DNA from: Mesorhizobium sp. WSM3860 | GTDB taxonomy: Bacteria > Pseudomonadota > Alphaproteobacteria > Rhizobiales > Rhizobiaceae | Assembly (NCBI RefSeq): GCF_002294995.1 | Contig: NZ_NSGF01000014.1 | Span: 106,015 to 170,014, forward strand | Reading direction: 5' to 3' | Length of the DNA stretch: 64,000 nucleotides | Shown: positions 35,341 through 43,052 of the stretch, piece after piece | How the letters are laid out: the number at the start of each line of letters is the position of its first letter | How positions within the stretch are numbered: position 1 is the first letter of the stretch | Notes under the pieces: generated by a model | Seen by the model: the letters and a program-made list of their open reading frames with translations, nothing else | Databases searched by the model: none | Told to the model about the DNA's origin: nothing | Program-made: the position numbers and the translations under genes

Positions 35341-36558
35341 CTATTTCACCAGGGTAATCATCCTGCCGGCATACATCTCGCGATTGCCGAGCTCGGCCGC
35401 GCAGTCGGATTTCACCGCCGAGTTTCCGGTCATCCCCACGGTATTGCCGACCAGCCGCAGGCAACTGCCCTGCGCATTCATGTCCGAATTGCCGGCATAG
35501 GAGATCGCCGCGTCGGGAGCATAGATGAAGCCGCTGACCACCGAGCCGGATCCGCCGTTGAGCGTCAGCGCCGAGGTGTTGCCCTTAGCCTGGAAGATGG
35601 TGATGCCCGCATAGGGGCCGCTGGTCGGCGGCGAGAGGTTCACCTGCTCATTGGCATTGATGTAAAGCTGCGAGCCTTCCATCAGGAAGATCGTCACGCC
35701 CTGGCCGGTGAGGATGCCATTGCCGCCGGGCTTTACGGTGACATTGCGCAGGATGTAGATGCCCGGACTAAGCGTGATCTTCCCTGACCAGGTCTTGTCG
35801 CAATAGGTGCCGGGCGAGAGCGTGATTGTCTTGCCGTTCGGCATCGGTTGGCACATGCCGTAGGCGGGCGGGGTGATATTGGCCAGCGGGTCGAAGGATG
35901 CGTACTGGTTTTCGAGCGGTGCGCCGCACGAGAGTGTTGCGTTGGGCGGCGTCAATCCCGAGGTCGAGCCGACCGTCGAGACGCATGCGGCGCTGACCAC
36001 GGCCGAGCCGCCGCGGTTGACGGCGCCGGCCGCGTCAGAGTTTGCGGCGATCACGCAGCCGTTCATCGCGACATTGGTGGAGCCCTGCAGGTTGACGGCG
36101 GAGCCGACATGCGGATCGAGCGCCAGAACGCACGCCTGCGCCCCGGGTTTGACCTCGACGGAGGCGGAGCGGGTCGCCTGCCAGGCCGGCGCGCCGCTGA
36201 TGAAAGCCGCATGGCTGATGCTCGACGACAGCGAGATGGTGTAGCCGCTCGGATCGCCGCTGGCCGCTGCCTGGAAGGCCCCGACGCTGCCCGCATATTC
36301 TCCGGCGTCGGCGACGCTCATATTGGCTGCGAAGAAAGTCAGGCCGAACTGGCGCAGATCGCCGGCCGACATGGTCGGTTGGTATTTGGTGCCCACCGCG
36401 AGCCCAGCCGCGTCCAGCGAGTTCTGCAGTTGCGCGGCGTCGTCGCTCGTGCCGGCCACGTCGACGGCGCCGGCCACGACAAGCATCAGCGGCACCATGG
36501 CGATTGCGGTCGCCAGCGCGAAATTGCCGCGCGTCGAAGCCCAGAACCGTCTGATCAT
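35341..36558 (-). CDS. TadG-like (Flp pilus assembly TadE/G-like) envelope protein
   Basis: This 405-residue protein has the TadE/G N-terminus: a basic start then RGNFALATAIAMVPLMLVVAGAVD (membrane helix). The rest is a beta-rich extracytoplasmic domain with repeated Gly/Ser/Asn stretches (TLSPGTYCDKTWSGKITLSP, GSQLYINANEQVNLSPPTSG) that look like a right-handed beta-helix. It is similar along its length to the product of the divergent gene at 36839. No other tad/cpa genes are in the window. It is probably an envelope or surface protein; the role is unknown. Confidence 0.85.
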   Translation of the reverse strand: MIRRFWASTRGNFALATAIAMVPLMLVVAGAVDVAGTSDDAAQLQNSLDAAGLAVGTKYQPTMSAGDLRQFGLTFFAANMSVADAGEYAGSVGAFQAAASGDPSGYTISLSSSISHAAFISGAPAWQATRSASVEVKPGAQACVLALDPHVGSAVNLQGSTNVAMNGCVIAANSDAAGAVNRGGSAVVSAACVSTVGSTSGLTPPNATLSCGAPLENQYASFDPLANITPPAYGMCQPMPNGKTITLSPGTYCDKTWSGKITLSPGIYILRNVTVKPGGNGILTGQGVTIFLMEGSQLYINANEQVNLSPPTSGPYAGITIFQAKGNTSALTLNGGSGSVVSGFIYAPDAAISYAGNSDMNAQGSCLRLVGNTVGMTGNSAVKSDCAAELGNREMYAGRMITLVK

Positions 36559-36674
36559 GGCAGCACCCTCGCCGGAAACGGCAGAGAAACTACTCCAAGC
36601 CGTCTCTACGACCGATTTCCGAAAAAGATAAAATGCAGCAAAAGCTAAAATCGCTGGTTTATCCGCAGCTTGAC

Positions 36675-36703
36675 CTTAGGTCTTATATTGTGTGGGACCT
36701 AAG
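36675..36703. promoter_or_regulatory. Inverted repeat CTTAGGTC-N13-GACCTAAG between divergent TadG-like genes
   Basis: Two 8-base arms are exact inverted repeats. TTA follows the left arm and TCTTAG the right, so the site reads TTAGGTCTTA...GGACCTAAGTCTTAG. Similar sites lie at 39223-39255 and 42084-42119. It is central in the divergent gap. Confidence 0.6.
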
Positions 36704-36838
36704 TCTTAGTCGTGGCCGCGCAGGGCGGTAAATATGCATACAAGGGTCTGAAAATCGCAAGTCGAGGAATAAAATTAGCCATTCGTTTATCGCCGGGTGT
36801 TGAACGTGGTGGCTGGGATAGCTTGGGCGCGCTCGGCC

Positions 36839-38077
36839 ATGAACACATTCGGTCGCATCTTCAGACAATTTGTCTCCCGCCGCCAGCGAAGCGGCGAGAG
36901 CGGCAATGTTGCGACGATCTTCGCGCTCACCCTGCCGATCGTCGTCGGCGGGGCGGGCCTCGGCGTCGAGACGTCCTACTGGTACTATTCGAGCCTGAAG
37001 CTGCAGGCGACGGCCGACGCCGCCGCCTATGCCGGCGCGCTGGAGAAGATCGCGGGATCCAACACCGCGGCGATCACGACGGCCGCCACCCAGTCGGCGA
37101 CCGACAACGGGCTGGGCGGCGGCACCATCACCGTCCACACGCCGCCGACCTCGGGGCCGAACACGGCCAACAAGGCGGTCGAGGTGATCCTCAACCAGAA
37201 CCTTGACCGGATGTTCACCGCCATTTTCTCGCAGAGCAAGGTGCCGGAGCAGGCGAGGGCGGTGGCGCTCATCACCGATGGCGCCTATGCCTGTAACACG
37301 GCGCTCAATCTGTCGGCCTCCCAGGCGGTGAGCATTTCCGGCAACACCAGCCTTAAGCAGGTCGGCTGCGTCATCAATGCGAATTCGACCGCCGCGGATG
37401 CCATCAAGGTCCAAGGGTCGGCAACTCTCCAGACCGACTGCCTGATCGCGGTTGGCGGCGTTTCGCTTAGCACGACGCCCACGATGGTCTGTAAGTCTCC
37501 GATCACAGGGGCCTTGCCTGCGGCCGATCCTTACGCTGACCTGCCGACGCCTGCAGCCTCGAGCCAGTGCTCGAAAGTGAACGGCAGCAAAACGTCGCAA
37601 ACGCTCCAGCAGGGCACCTACTGCAACGGCATGGACCTCAAGGGCAACGTCACGCTTTCTCCTGGCGTCTATGTCGTCCAGGGCCCCTTGAAGATCAACG
37701 CCAACGCGGTCGTCTCCGGAACGGGCGTGACCATCTTCATGGCCGGCAGCAACACCGTCAGCATGAACGGCAACGCCACGGTGACGCTGAGCGCGCAGAC
37801 ATCGGGCACCTATTCCGGCGTGCTGTTCTACGGCGACAGGACCGGCACCAACGCGTCGAACACCTTCAACGGCACCGCGAACTCGCTCTTGACCGGCGCC
37901 ATTTATTTCCCCAAGCAGCAGGTCAGCTATCTCGGCAACTTCTCGGGCACCGGCGGCTGCACTCAGGTGGTCGCGGACACGATCCAGTGGTCCGGCAGCA
38001 CCACTATCAAGCAGGACTGTACGAGCCTTGGAATGAAGAACATACCGGCGGCGCAGTCGGTTGCGATCGTCGAGTAG
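36839..38077 (+). CDS. TadG-like envelope protein, paralogue of 35341-36558
   Basis: The 412-residue protein (ATG 36839; a 14-codon longer start is possible) has the TadE/G helix SGNVATIFALTLPIVVGGAG and YYSSLKLQATADAAAYAGAL, the typical Tad/DUF2134 start. Its Cys-containing beta-rich body (CNTALNLSASQAVSISGNTS, TLSPGVYVVQGPLKINANAV) parallels the divergent gene. Two TadE-like genes follow at once (4 bases, then an 11-base overlap), so the three form an operon. It probably sits in the envelope with the TadE-like proteins. Confidence 0.87.
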   Translation: MNTFGRIFRQFVSRRQRSGESGNVATIFALTLPIVVGGAGLGVETSYWYYSSLKLQATADAAAYAGALEKIAGSNTAAITTAATQSATDNGLGGGTITVHTPPTSGPNTANKAVEVILNQNLDRMFTAIFSQSKVPEQARAVALITDGAYACNTALNLSASQAVSISGNTSLKQVGCVINANSTAADAIKVQGSATLQTDCLIAVGGVSLSTTPTMVCKSPITGALPAADPYADLPTPAASSQCSKVNGSKTSQTLQQGTYCNGMDLKGNVTLSPGVYVVQGPLKINANAVVSGTGVTIFMAGSNTVSMNGNATVTLSAQTSGTYSGVLFYGDRTGTNASNTFNGTANSLLTGAIYFPKQQVSYLGNFSGTGGCTQVVADTIQWSGSTTIKQDCTSLGMKNIPAAQSVAIVE

Positions 38078-38081
38078 CGGC

Positions 38082-38522
38082 ATGGAGCCAACGGCTATCC
38101 GCTTCCGCAAAAACCGCTCCGGCTCGGCTGCGGTGGAATTCGCGCTCGTATTGCCGATGCTGTGCGCCGCGCTGTTCGGCATCGCCGATGGCTGGTCCTA
38201 TGTCACCAACTCGATGGCGATGCGGGCCGGCGTGAAGACGGCGGCGAACCTGCTGCTGGCCGGCGCAACCGATGACAACGCCGTCCAGGCCGCCGCGCTC
38301 GCCAGCTGGCAGAAAAAACCCGCCGATGCGGCCATCGTTGTCACCCGCAGCTACAAGTGCGGGACGACCGTGGTCACTTCGACCACCGTCTGCGCGGGCT
38401 CGAAGCTGCCTTCGGTCTTCGTCCAGATCCAGGCGTCGGGCACCTGGGTTCCGCCGTTCACCTTCGGCGTCTTCCCGGGTAATAGCGCGCTCGGCCATCA
38501 GCAGGTGGTCCGTGTTCGCTAA
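38082..38522 (+). CDS. TadE-family pseudopilin-like protein
   Basis: This 146-residue protein has the TadE signature NRSGSAAVEFALVLPMLCAA with the Glu five residues into the hydrophobic helix (position-5 Glu of pilin-like helices). A Cys pair (SYKCGTTVVTSTTVCAGSKL) may form a disulfide in the exported domain. ATG 38082 is just after the previous stop. It overlaps the next TadE-like gene by 11 bases. Confidence 0.88.
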   Translation: MEPTAIRFRKNRSGSAAVEFALVLPMLCAALFGIADGWSYVTNSMAMRAGVKTAANLLLAGATDDNAVQAAALASWQKKPADAAIVVTRSYKCGTTVVTSTTVCAGSKLPSVFVQIQASGTWVPPFTFGVFPGNSALGHQQVVRVR

Positions 38523-38922
38523 ACGAAAAGCCAGGGTATTTGCCAGCAACGCCTCTGGCGGCGCCGCGATCGAGTTCGCGCTGATCGTGCCCTTCCTGAT
38601 CATGCTTCTGTTCGGCATTTTCGCCTTCGGCTGGTCGATGAACAACGAGTCCAGCGTGCGCTATGCGCTCGAGGCCTCAGCGCGATCCCTGCAACTCGAC
38701 AGGACGCTGACCCAGGCCCAGATCCAGACGATCGCGACGCAGAAACTACAGGCGCTCGGCTTGCAGAACGTGACCGTCACCATCACCACCGACCCGCCGA
38801 GCGGCGGCTTCAAGATGGCGCATGTCAGCGCCAGCTATGCCTTCGTCATACAGTTTCCTTATTTCAGCGATTATCCGATCAACTATTCCACCACCGTCAC
38901 CGTGCCGCTGATCAGCAGCTGA
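38512..38922 (+). CDS. TadE-family pseudopilin-like protein
   Basis: The start is GTG 38512, inside the end of the previous gene. The 136-residue protein has the TadE helix ASGGAAIEFALIVPFLIMLL, followed by FGWSMNNESSVRYALEASAR, the usual TadE region. The C-terminal part is a short beta domain. It forms a three-gene set with the TadG-like and TadE-like genes before it. The secretion machine (TadA, TadB/C, CpaC) is not in the window. Confidence 0.87.
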   Translation: MFAKRKARVFASNASGGAAIEFALIVPFLIMLLFGIFAFGWSMNNESSVRYALEASARSLQLDRTLTQAQIQTIATQKLQALGLQNVTVTITTDPPSGGFKMAHVSASYAFVIQFPYFSDYPINYSTTVTVPLISS

Positions 38923-39445
38923 AGCACGTCCCCGAAACTTGGAATCCGCTTCGGGTCAAAGCACGCTAAGATTAACAAGCCGAGCGGTTCGAAAGATCGC
39001 GACACGCTTCAGGACGTGCCGGGGGAAGAATATATAAGTATATACATGGGATCCCCGTAGCCGGACTTCGCCAATCGCGCTCCAATCGCCGGTGCTGACG
39101 GCTCCCGTGCGCGGGCACCCGAACCATGCCACACAGCTACGAAAATCACATGTATAAACAAGGGCATTGTATCCCTCGACGGACGCTGGCCGCATAGCGT
39201 TGGGCCCATGGTCCGACGGGGGATAGGCCTTCATTGTTCCAGAGGACGGACCTAGCCTCGGCCCATTTATTTATTCAATGATTTCAGTATGTTAATAGAT
39301 TTTCAGCCAGACGGACGGAGCTTCTTCTGCGGATACTCTCTTGCCGCGACCGAATTTGTCTAAAAGTTACTCCAAGCCGTTAGGGAAATCTCATATGACG
39401 CGATCTAGCGGTTGGGCATTGGTGGCGATTCACCTGCGGAGAAAC
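38923..39445. other. 523-base gap with AT-rich tract and a TAGG..GGACCTA site
   Basis: No gene was found. An AT-rich tract GAATATATAAGTATATAC at about 39028 and another TTTATTTATTCAATG at about 39267 stand out. The site at 39223-39255 is listed separately. The promoter of the gene at 39446 must be in the right half. Confidence 0.45.
39223..39255. promoter_or_regulatory. ATAGGCCTTC..GGACCTA site
   Basis: ATAGGCCTTCATTG followed by GGACCTAG resembles the sites at 36675 and 42084 (TAGGTCTTA..GGACCTA). The arms are imperfect here (TAGGCC against GGACCTA). It lies about 190 bases before the gene at 39446. Confidence 0.35.
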
Positions 39446-40270
39446 ATGATGACAATCCGGAAAACACTTTTGGCTTCGCTTGCCATTCTGGCGCTCGCGG
39501 CTGCTCCCGCGCTTGCCGGAGCCGGCGGCAATGGCGGCGGCAACGGCAATGGCGGCAGCCATGGCGGCGGCAATGGCAATGGGAATGGCGGCGGCAACGG
39601 CAACGGCGGCGGAAATGGCAACGGCAACGGCAAGGGCCAGAGCGGCAACAGCGGCGCCTCGCACGGCAAGTCCGCATCGGCGAAGGCCGCGAAGTCGCAG
39701 GTCGACGACGTCGCTGACGACACGACGGACGATACCAACACGGCCGCGACGCCGAAGGAAAAGAACATCCATGCCAAGCTCGGCCGGCTGAACTCGCTTC
39801 AGCGCAACATCAACGCCTACATGAATTCCAAGAGCAAGAAGTTCGCGGGCATTCAGGCTTATGTGACCCAGGCGGCCGTAGCCCAGAACGCGCAGGCCAA
39901 GCTTGACGCGGCAAACGCGAAGCTGGCCGCCGACCAGACCCAGCTCGGCACGCTGACCCAACAGCTCGCCGACCTCAATGCAACCGACACGACCAACATG
40001 ACGACCGAGGAAAAGGCGGCTTTCGATGCGCAGGTCGCCGACGTTCAGGCGCAGATCGACGCCCAGAACGCCGCGATCGCCGCTGACACCCAGGCGGTCA
40101 CGGATGCCCAGGCAGCGGTGACCGCCAACCCGGCCCCCGACGACGCCACGCTGGACGCCGCCCTGCAGGACATGGCCAACAAGCCGGTCGATCAGCAGGT
40201 GACGGACTGGGCCAAGGACGTGCTCGCCGACAAGATCGACCAGGCGGCCGCGGCGACGTCGACGCCGTAA
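39446..40270 (+). CDS. Secreted protein with Gly/Asn-rich region and coiled coil
   Basis: ATG 39446 (or the adjacent 39449) has GGAG upstream and gives 274 residues. A Sec signal (IRKTLLASLAILALAAAPALA) is followed by about 35 residues of GGNGNGGG-type low complexity, a Ser/Ala/Asp stretch, then a long Ala-rich coiled coil (about 150-240: AKLDAANAKLAADQTQLGTL and AAFDAQVADVQAQIDAQN). It looks like a periplasmic or surface structural protein. A strong terminator follows. Family not recognised. Confidence 0.8.
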   Translation: MMTIRKTLLASLAILALAAAPALAGAGGNGGGNGNGGSHGGGNGNGNGGGNGNGGGNGNGNGKGQSGNSGASHGKSASAKAAKSQVDDVADDTTDDTNTAATPKEKNIHAKLGRLNSLQRNINAYMNSKSKKFAGIQAYVTQAAVAQNAQAKLDAANAKLAADQTQLGTLTQQLADLNATDTTNMTTEEKAAFDAQVADVQAQIDAQNAAIAADTQAVTDAQAAVTANPAPDDATLDAALQDMANKPVDQQVTDWAKDVLADKIDQAAAATSTP

Positions 40271-40306
40271 GGCGCGCACGCGGCGAACCTGCCGGAGTGA
40301 AATGGC

Positions 40307-40336
40307 ATGCCGCCGGGGCGACCCGGCGGCATTTTT
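40307..40336 (+). terminator. Intrinsic terminator after the Gly/Asn-rich protein
   Basis: An 11-base perfect stem (40307-40317 with 40322-40332, ATGCCGCCGGG/CCCGGCGGCAT), GCGA loop, then TTTTG. It starts 37 bases after the stop. Confidence 0.9.
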
Positions 40337-40433
40337 GTTCGGCAATGCATTGGCTCGATGCCAACAGACCAGAGCGAATCCTGGTTGTCGCAATTGAGCG
40401 AGCGGAAACGCCACGCCGACGCACAGGCGGAAT

Positions 40434-40464
40434 ACAAAAAAGGGCTCGCCTTTGAGGCGAGCCC
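40434..40464 (-). terminator. Intrinsic terminator for a minus-strand transcript
   Basis: GGGCTCGCCT (40442-40451) pairs perfectly with AGGCGAGCCC (40455-40464) around TTG. On the minus strand it is followed by TTTTTTG. No annotated minus-strand gene ends here, so it implies a short transcript from the right. Confidence 0.85.
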
Positions 40465-40485
40465 AAATAGCAAAAGCCGAGGTGG

Positions 40486-40545
40486 TCAGACGGCTTCTAC
40501 CCGCGCCCGAAAGCTAACATGCGCGGTCTGCCGACCGAATAACAT
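40486..40545 (-). CDS. Possible 19-residue ORF ahead of an orphan terminator
   Basis: ATG 40545 opens MLFGRQTAHVSFRARVEAV and stops at 40486, only 22 bases before the terminator stem at 40464. No clear Shine-Dalgarno sequence is present. It may be a tiny protein or just part of a small RNA. Confidence 0.3.
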   Translation of the reverse strand: MLFGRQTAHVSFRARVEAV

Positions 40546-40701
40546 TAGTTAAGGAATGGCTAAAAATCCCTCGGCGTCTGCACCGCTGCAGCCGTTCGTC
40601 GGTTTTGGTCGGTGTTGTGCCAGGCGTCTGGAATGGTGGCAGAATCGACGCGGTAGCGCGACCCGGGTGGTGATCGAAAATCTAGCGCGCCGAACGAGTT
40701 C

Positions 40702-40729
40702 GCCGGGAGCTGCGTGGTCAGCTCCCGGC
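40702..40729. other. Strong hairpin of unknown role
   Basis: An 11-base perfect stem GCCGGGAGCTG/CAGCTCCCGGC with loop CGTGGT. No T tract follows on either strand. CGAAC-GA-GTTCG adjoins it at 40691-40702. It lies in the 731-base gap 40271-41001, which otherwise has the two terminators, the 19-codon ORF and a palindrome. Confidence 0.5.
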
Positions 40730-40754
40730 CCCCGGTTGCCACCCCCGAGATCTC

Positions 40755-40781
40755 GTTATAAATGTCGTATTACGATATAAC
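40755..40781. promoter_or_regulatory. AT-rich near-palindrome upstream of the membrane protein gene
   Basis: GTTATAAATGTCGTAT then TACGATATAAC. The inner TGTCGTA-T-TACGATA is palindromic except for one pair, and the outer GTTATA/TATAAC also mirror each other with an offset. A transcription factor site is possible. Confidence 0.35.
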
Positions 40782-41001
40782 AGCCGGCGTTGGAATGGGG
40801 CGCGAGCAATTTCTTTTGCAGCCGCATCTGCAGGCCCGGGGAAGGACTGCTCCGCCGGCGCCGACCCTTGCCGAGCCCTTTTGCCTCGCCTGACGCTGTG
40901 CGCAATGCACACCAAAACTTTGCTGCCTTGTGGCTAATATGCGTTGCGGTGTGTAGACTTAACGGGTGAGGGATTTCACAGGGCATTGGGAGGACAACAA
41001 A

Positions 41002-41409
41002 ATGCCACGGGTTTCGGAGCTTTTCTTCAAGACGGCCATCGTCTTTCTCATCCTGGGCATAGCCGCCGGGCTGCAGATGGCGATTTCGGGCGACCACGGC
41101 GCCTTTCCGGCGCACGCCCACATCAACCTTCTCGGCTGGGTGACCAGCGCGATCTTCGGCGGTTACTACGCGCTCAATCCGGCCAAGGCCGAGCGCCGCA
41201 TCGCCATGATCCATTATGGTCTCTACACGGTTGGCCTCGTGATCATGCTGCCGGCGCTCTACTGGATGCTGGCCGCAGGCCATCCGGAGATCGAGCCGGT
41301 CGTGGCGATCGGCTCGCTGATCGTCGCCGCCGCGGTGCTGACCTTTGCCTTCATCGTCTTCTCGTCCGCGGAGACGGTGCGCTCGGCCACGGTCGCTCCG
41401 GCGCGGTAA
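41002..41409 (+). CDS. Four-helix membrane protein with HAHINLLGW motif
   Basis: The start is ATG 41002, with GGGAGG upstream. The 135-residue protein has four membrane helices (first TAIVFLILGIAAGLQMAISG, last VVAIGSLIVAAAVLTFAFIV). HAHINLLGWVTSAIFGGYYA between helices 1 and 2 resembles haem-ligand regions of heme-copper oxidase subunit I/NnrS-type proteins, and members are often named cytochrome c oxidase-like. It has too few helices for an oxidase. It may bind haem or copper; function unknown. Confidence 0.75.
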   Translation: MPRVSELFFKTAIVFLILGIAAGLQMAISGDHGAFPAHAHINLLGWVTSAIFGGYYALNPAKAERRIAMIHYGLYTVGLVIMLPALYWMLAAGHPEIEPVVAIGSLIVAAAVLTFAFIVFSSAETVRSATVAPAR

Positions 41410-41700
41410 CCTTGCACCAAGAGCGCGTCGCCTGAACCGGCCCAGTGCGACGCGCTCAATTGCTCGACATCCTGTGGCGGAGCAGGGAGCGAAGCGACAC
41501 GGCGCAGACTCCAGGCCGGAGGCTCAGAGCGTTATCACGGTGCAGAATTCTGCCGCGCTGCGTTCCTCAGCGAGGTCACGGCATGGATTTTTGGCTCTTC
41601 GCTGCGCTTCGCGTCGCTACCCCAAAAAGATAACGGCGTTGGGGGCTTCGGCCGAACGCTGAGCCGACCTACGGCAGCAGACTCGGAAAGAGCCGCGAGA

Positions 41701-42042
41701 TCAGCGCGTGGACGTGCCGTCGCGCTCGAACGGGCCGGGCAGCTTGGCGGGGGCGCCGGCGTCGCTCGCCTTGCTCTCGTCCGTGGCCCGGCTTTCGGCT
41801 TGCACGAGCCACAGCACGGCCACGAAATAGCCTGCCTGCAGCACCACGCCCGCCAGGAACGTCCAGCCAAGCGACTCCCAGACGGAGCCGGTGGACATGA
41901 AGGTCCATCCGAGAACCACCAGAAGCGTTGCCGTCATTCCCACAAGAAACTGCGGAAAATACATTTGCCCAACCGAGCGCCGCGACCAGTTAGGGTCTTC
42001 GACGATCTCGCCCCATTGCTCTACCCATTTTGACCCTTGCAC
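41701..42042 (-). CDS. ExoX/PsiA-like exopolysaccharide production repressor
   Basis: The frame reads from GTG 42042 (GGAAAAG upstream) and gives 113 residues; ATG 41964 would give a form starting MYFPQFLVGM, nearer to ExoX length. Two membrane helices (QFLVGMTATLLVVLGWTFMS and SLGWTFLAGVVLQAGYFVAV) match the ExoX pattern TGSVWxxL then LQxGYFxxVL. ExoX acts post-translationally on the first glycosyltransferase of exopolysaccharide synthesis in Sinorhizobium. The link to exopolysaccharide fits the glycanase at 18046. A palindrome lies upstream at 42084. Confidence 0.75.
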   Translation of the reverse strand: MQGSKWVEQWGEIVEDPNWSRRSVGQMYFPQFLVGMTATLLVVLGWTFMSTGSVWESLGWTFLAGVVLQAGYFVAVLWLVQAESRATDESKASDAGAPAKLPGPFERDGTSTR

Positions 42043-42083
42043 CTTTTCCGCCAGGATCGCAAGACTTCACGCAGACCCCTTGC

Positions 42084-42119
42084 CATAGGTCTTAATTCTG
42101 GCCCGCCGAAGGACCTATG
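42084..42119. promoter_or_regulatory. Inverted repeat CATAGGTC-N20-GACCTATG upstream of the ExoX-like gene
   Basis: Two exact 8-base arms. TTAATTC follows the left arm and TCTCAGG the right, echoing the site at 36675. It lies between the minus-strand ExoX-like gene and the EcfG-type promoter at 42125. Confidence 0.6.
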
Positions 42120-42124
42120 TCTCA

Positions 42125-42150
42125 GGAACCAAACCGAGGCCGATTCCGTT
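42125..42150 (+). promoter_or_regulatory. EcfG-type general stress promoter
   Basis: GGAAC (42125-42129), 17 bases, CGTT (42147-42150). It would start a transcript just before the 30-codon ORF at 42181. Confidence 0.65.
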
Positions 42151-42180
42151 CCCTCGCGGCACGATGATCAGGAGTAGCTA

Positions 42181-42273
42181 ATGGACCGCAGCGTCTGCCA
42201 GGCGCGGTGGCTCCTTGCGCCTGCCTTCGGGCAGTGCATCGCCTTCGCCGCCGCCGCAATGCTGCCGAGCTGA
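42181..42273 (+). CDS. Possible 30-residue stress-induced ORF
   Basis: ATG 42181 has AGGAG six bases upstream and an exact EcfG-type promoter before that. The product MDRSVCQARWLLAPAFGQCI continues AFAAAAMLPS; it is hydrophobic with two Cys. A small hairpin AACCCC-GCT-GGGGTT follows the stop. It may be a real micro-protein or the body of a small RNA. The rest of the gap to 42430 shows no gene. Confidence 0.4.
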   Translation: MDRSVCQARWLLAPAFGQCIAFAAAAMLPS

Positions 42274-42430
42274 ACCCCGCTGGGGTTGCCGCAGTGCCCC
42301 ACCGCCGAGCACGTCCCATCATCGGCAGGAGGCCGCCGCTCCGCGTTTCCGCGAAAAAAGTGGAGGGTTAGCTTTGACAGCCCCATTCGCCGCGATGACG
42401 GCGCGGCCGGCTATGTGTTGGACGAATCGG

Positions 42431-42664
42431 CTATCGGGATTGGGGCCTTGGCTGCACCAGCCTTATGTCGAAAGCGTCGGGCAGGCTAACGTGCGCCAGC
42501 GCCTTGACTGATCCCGTTGTCATAGCATCCGGCGGCAAGAGAATGACCATCTTTGCCTCGCGATCCGGCCAGAGTGGCCTGCCGCCTGCGAAGAACACCA
42601 GCGCCACAACGCACATCAGAAGAAGGGCGGCGAACATGTTCGCAATGATCTCGCCGAGTTGCAT
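42431..42664 (-). CDS. Small membrane protein with conserved GEIIANMFAALLL core
   Basis: This 77-residue protein starts at ATG 42664 after GGGGGTG. Residues about 1-27 form a membrane helix (LGEIIANMFAALLLMCVVAL), then a soluble tail (MVILLPPDAMTTGSVKALAH). It is related to the frame at 34822. A hairpin 20 bases upstream resembles one upstream of that gene. The in-frame extension upstream is Cys-rich and probably untranslated. Function unknown. Confidence 0.65.
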   Translation of the reverse strand: MQLGEIIANMFAALLLMCVVALVFFAGGRPLWPDREAKMVILLPPDAMTTGSVKALAHVSLPDAFDIRLVQPRPQSR

Positions 42665-42683
42665 GCGGCACCCCCAAAAGAAA

Positions 42684-42713
42684 CACCCGCCGCATCGCAG
42701 GCAGCGGCGGGTG
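42684..42713 (-). promoter_or_regulatory. Hairpin with CCTGCGATG loop before the small membrane protein gene
   Basis: On the minus strand CACCCGCCGC-TGCCTGCGAT-GCGGCGGGTG forms a 10-base perfect stem, then TTTCTTTT. It could act as a terminator or attenuator in the leader of the gene at 42431-42664. The loop shares CCTGCGATG with the hairpin at 34799. Confidence 0.6.
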
Positions 42714-42992
42714 CAACAACAACCGACGATGAAGGGACCCATGCTCGCCAGTCGCGAGTCAAACAAGATAATCGCCTGTATGTTTCGGGCGCGGGACCAA
42801 TGCGCTCCGAAACCGGACCTCAGTCCCACGGTTCTTGATGCGTGTTGCGGCGCGGGCGGGCGATAAAGCTTTGCGGCAACGGTTGGACGGGCTTCCCCGG
42901 CTTCGGGGAGGAGGTTCGGTTTGCGCCCGCGTTACCGATGTTCAGGCGTTGCCGACCAATCGCCTGCGGCTGAAGCGACCGCAGCATCATAA

Positions 42993-43027
42993 AGAAAAAG
43001 CCCGCCATGCCTTGGGGCACAGCAGGC
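42993..43027 (-). terminator. Intrinsic terminator for the DUF1236 repeat protein gene
   Basis: An imperfect 12-base stem (43000-43011 with 43016-43027, GCCCGCCATGCC/GGCACAGCAGGC) is followed on the minus strand by TTTTTC. It lies 26 bases past the stop at 43053. Confidence 0.75.
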
Positions 43028-43052
43028 CTCTTGTCGGAAAATGCTGTCTGGA

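Noticed and set aside
39480..39680. GGC/AAC-rich tract considered as a non-coding microsatellite
   Set aside because: It is in frame as the GGNGNGGG region of a signal-peptide protein.
40691..40781. Hairpins considered as a tRNA or riboswitch
   Set aside because: No cloverleaf, T-loop or known aptamer pattern could be made.
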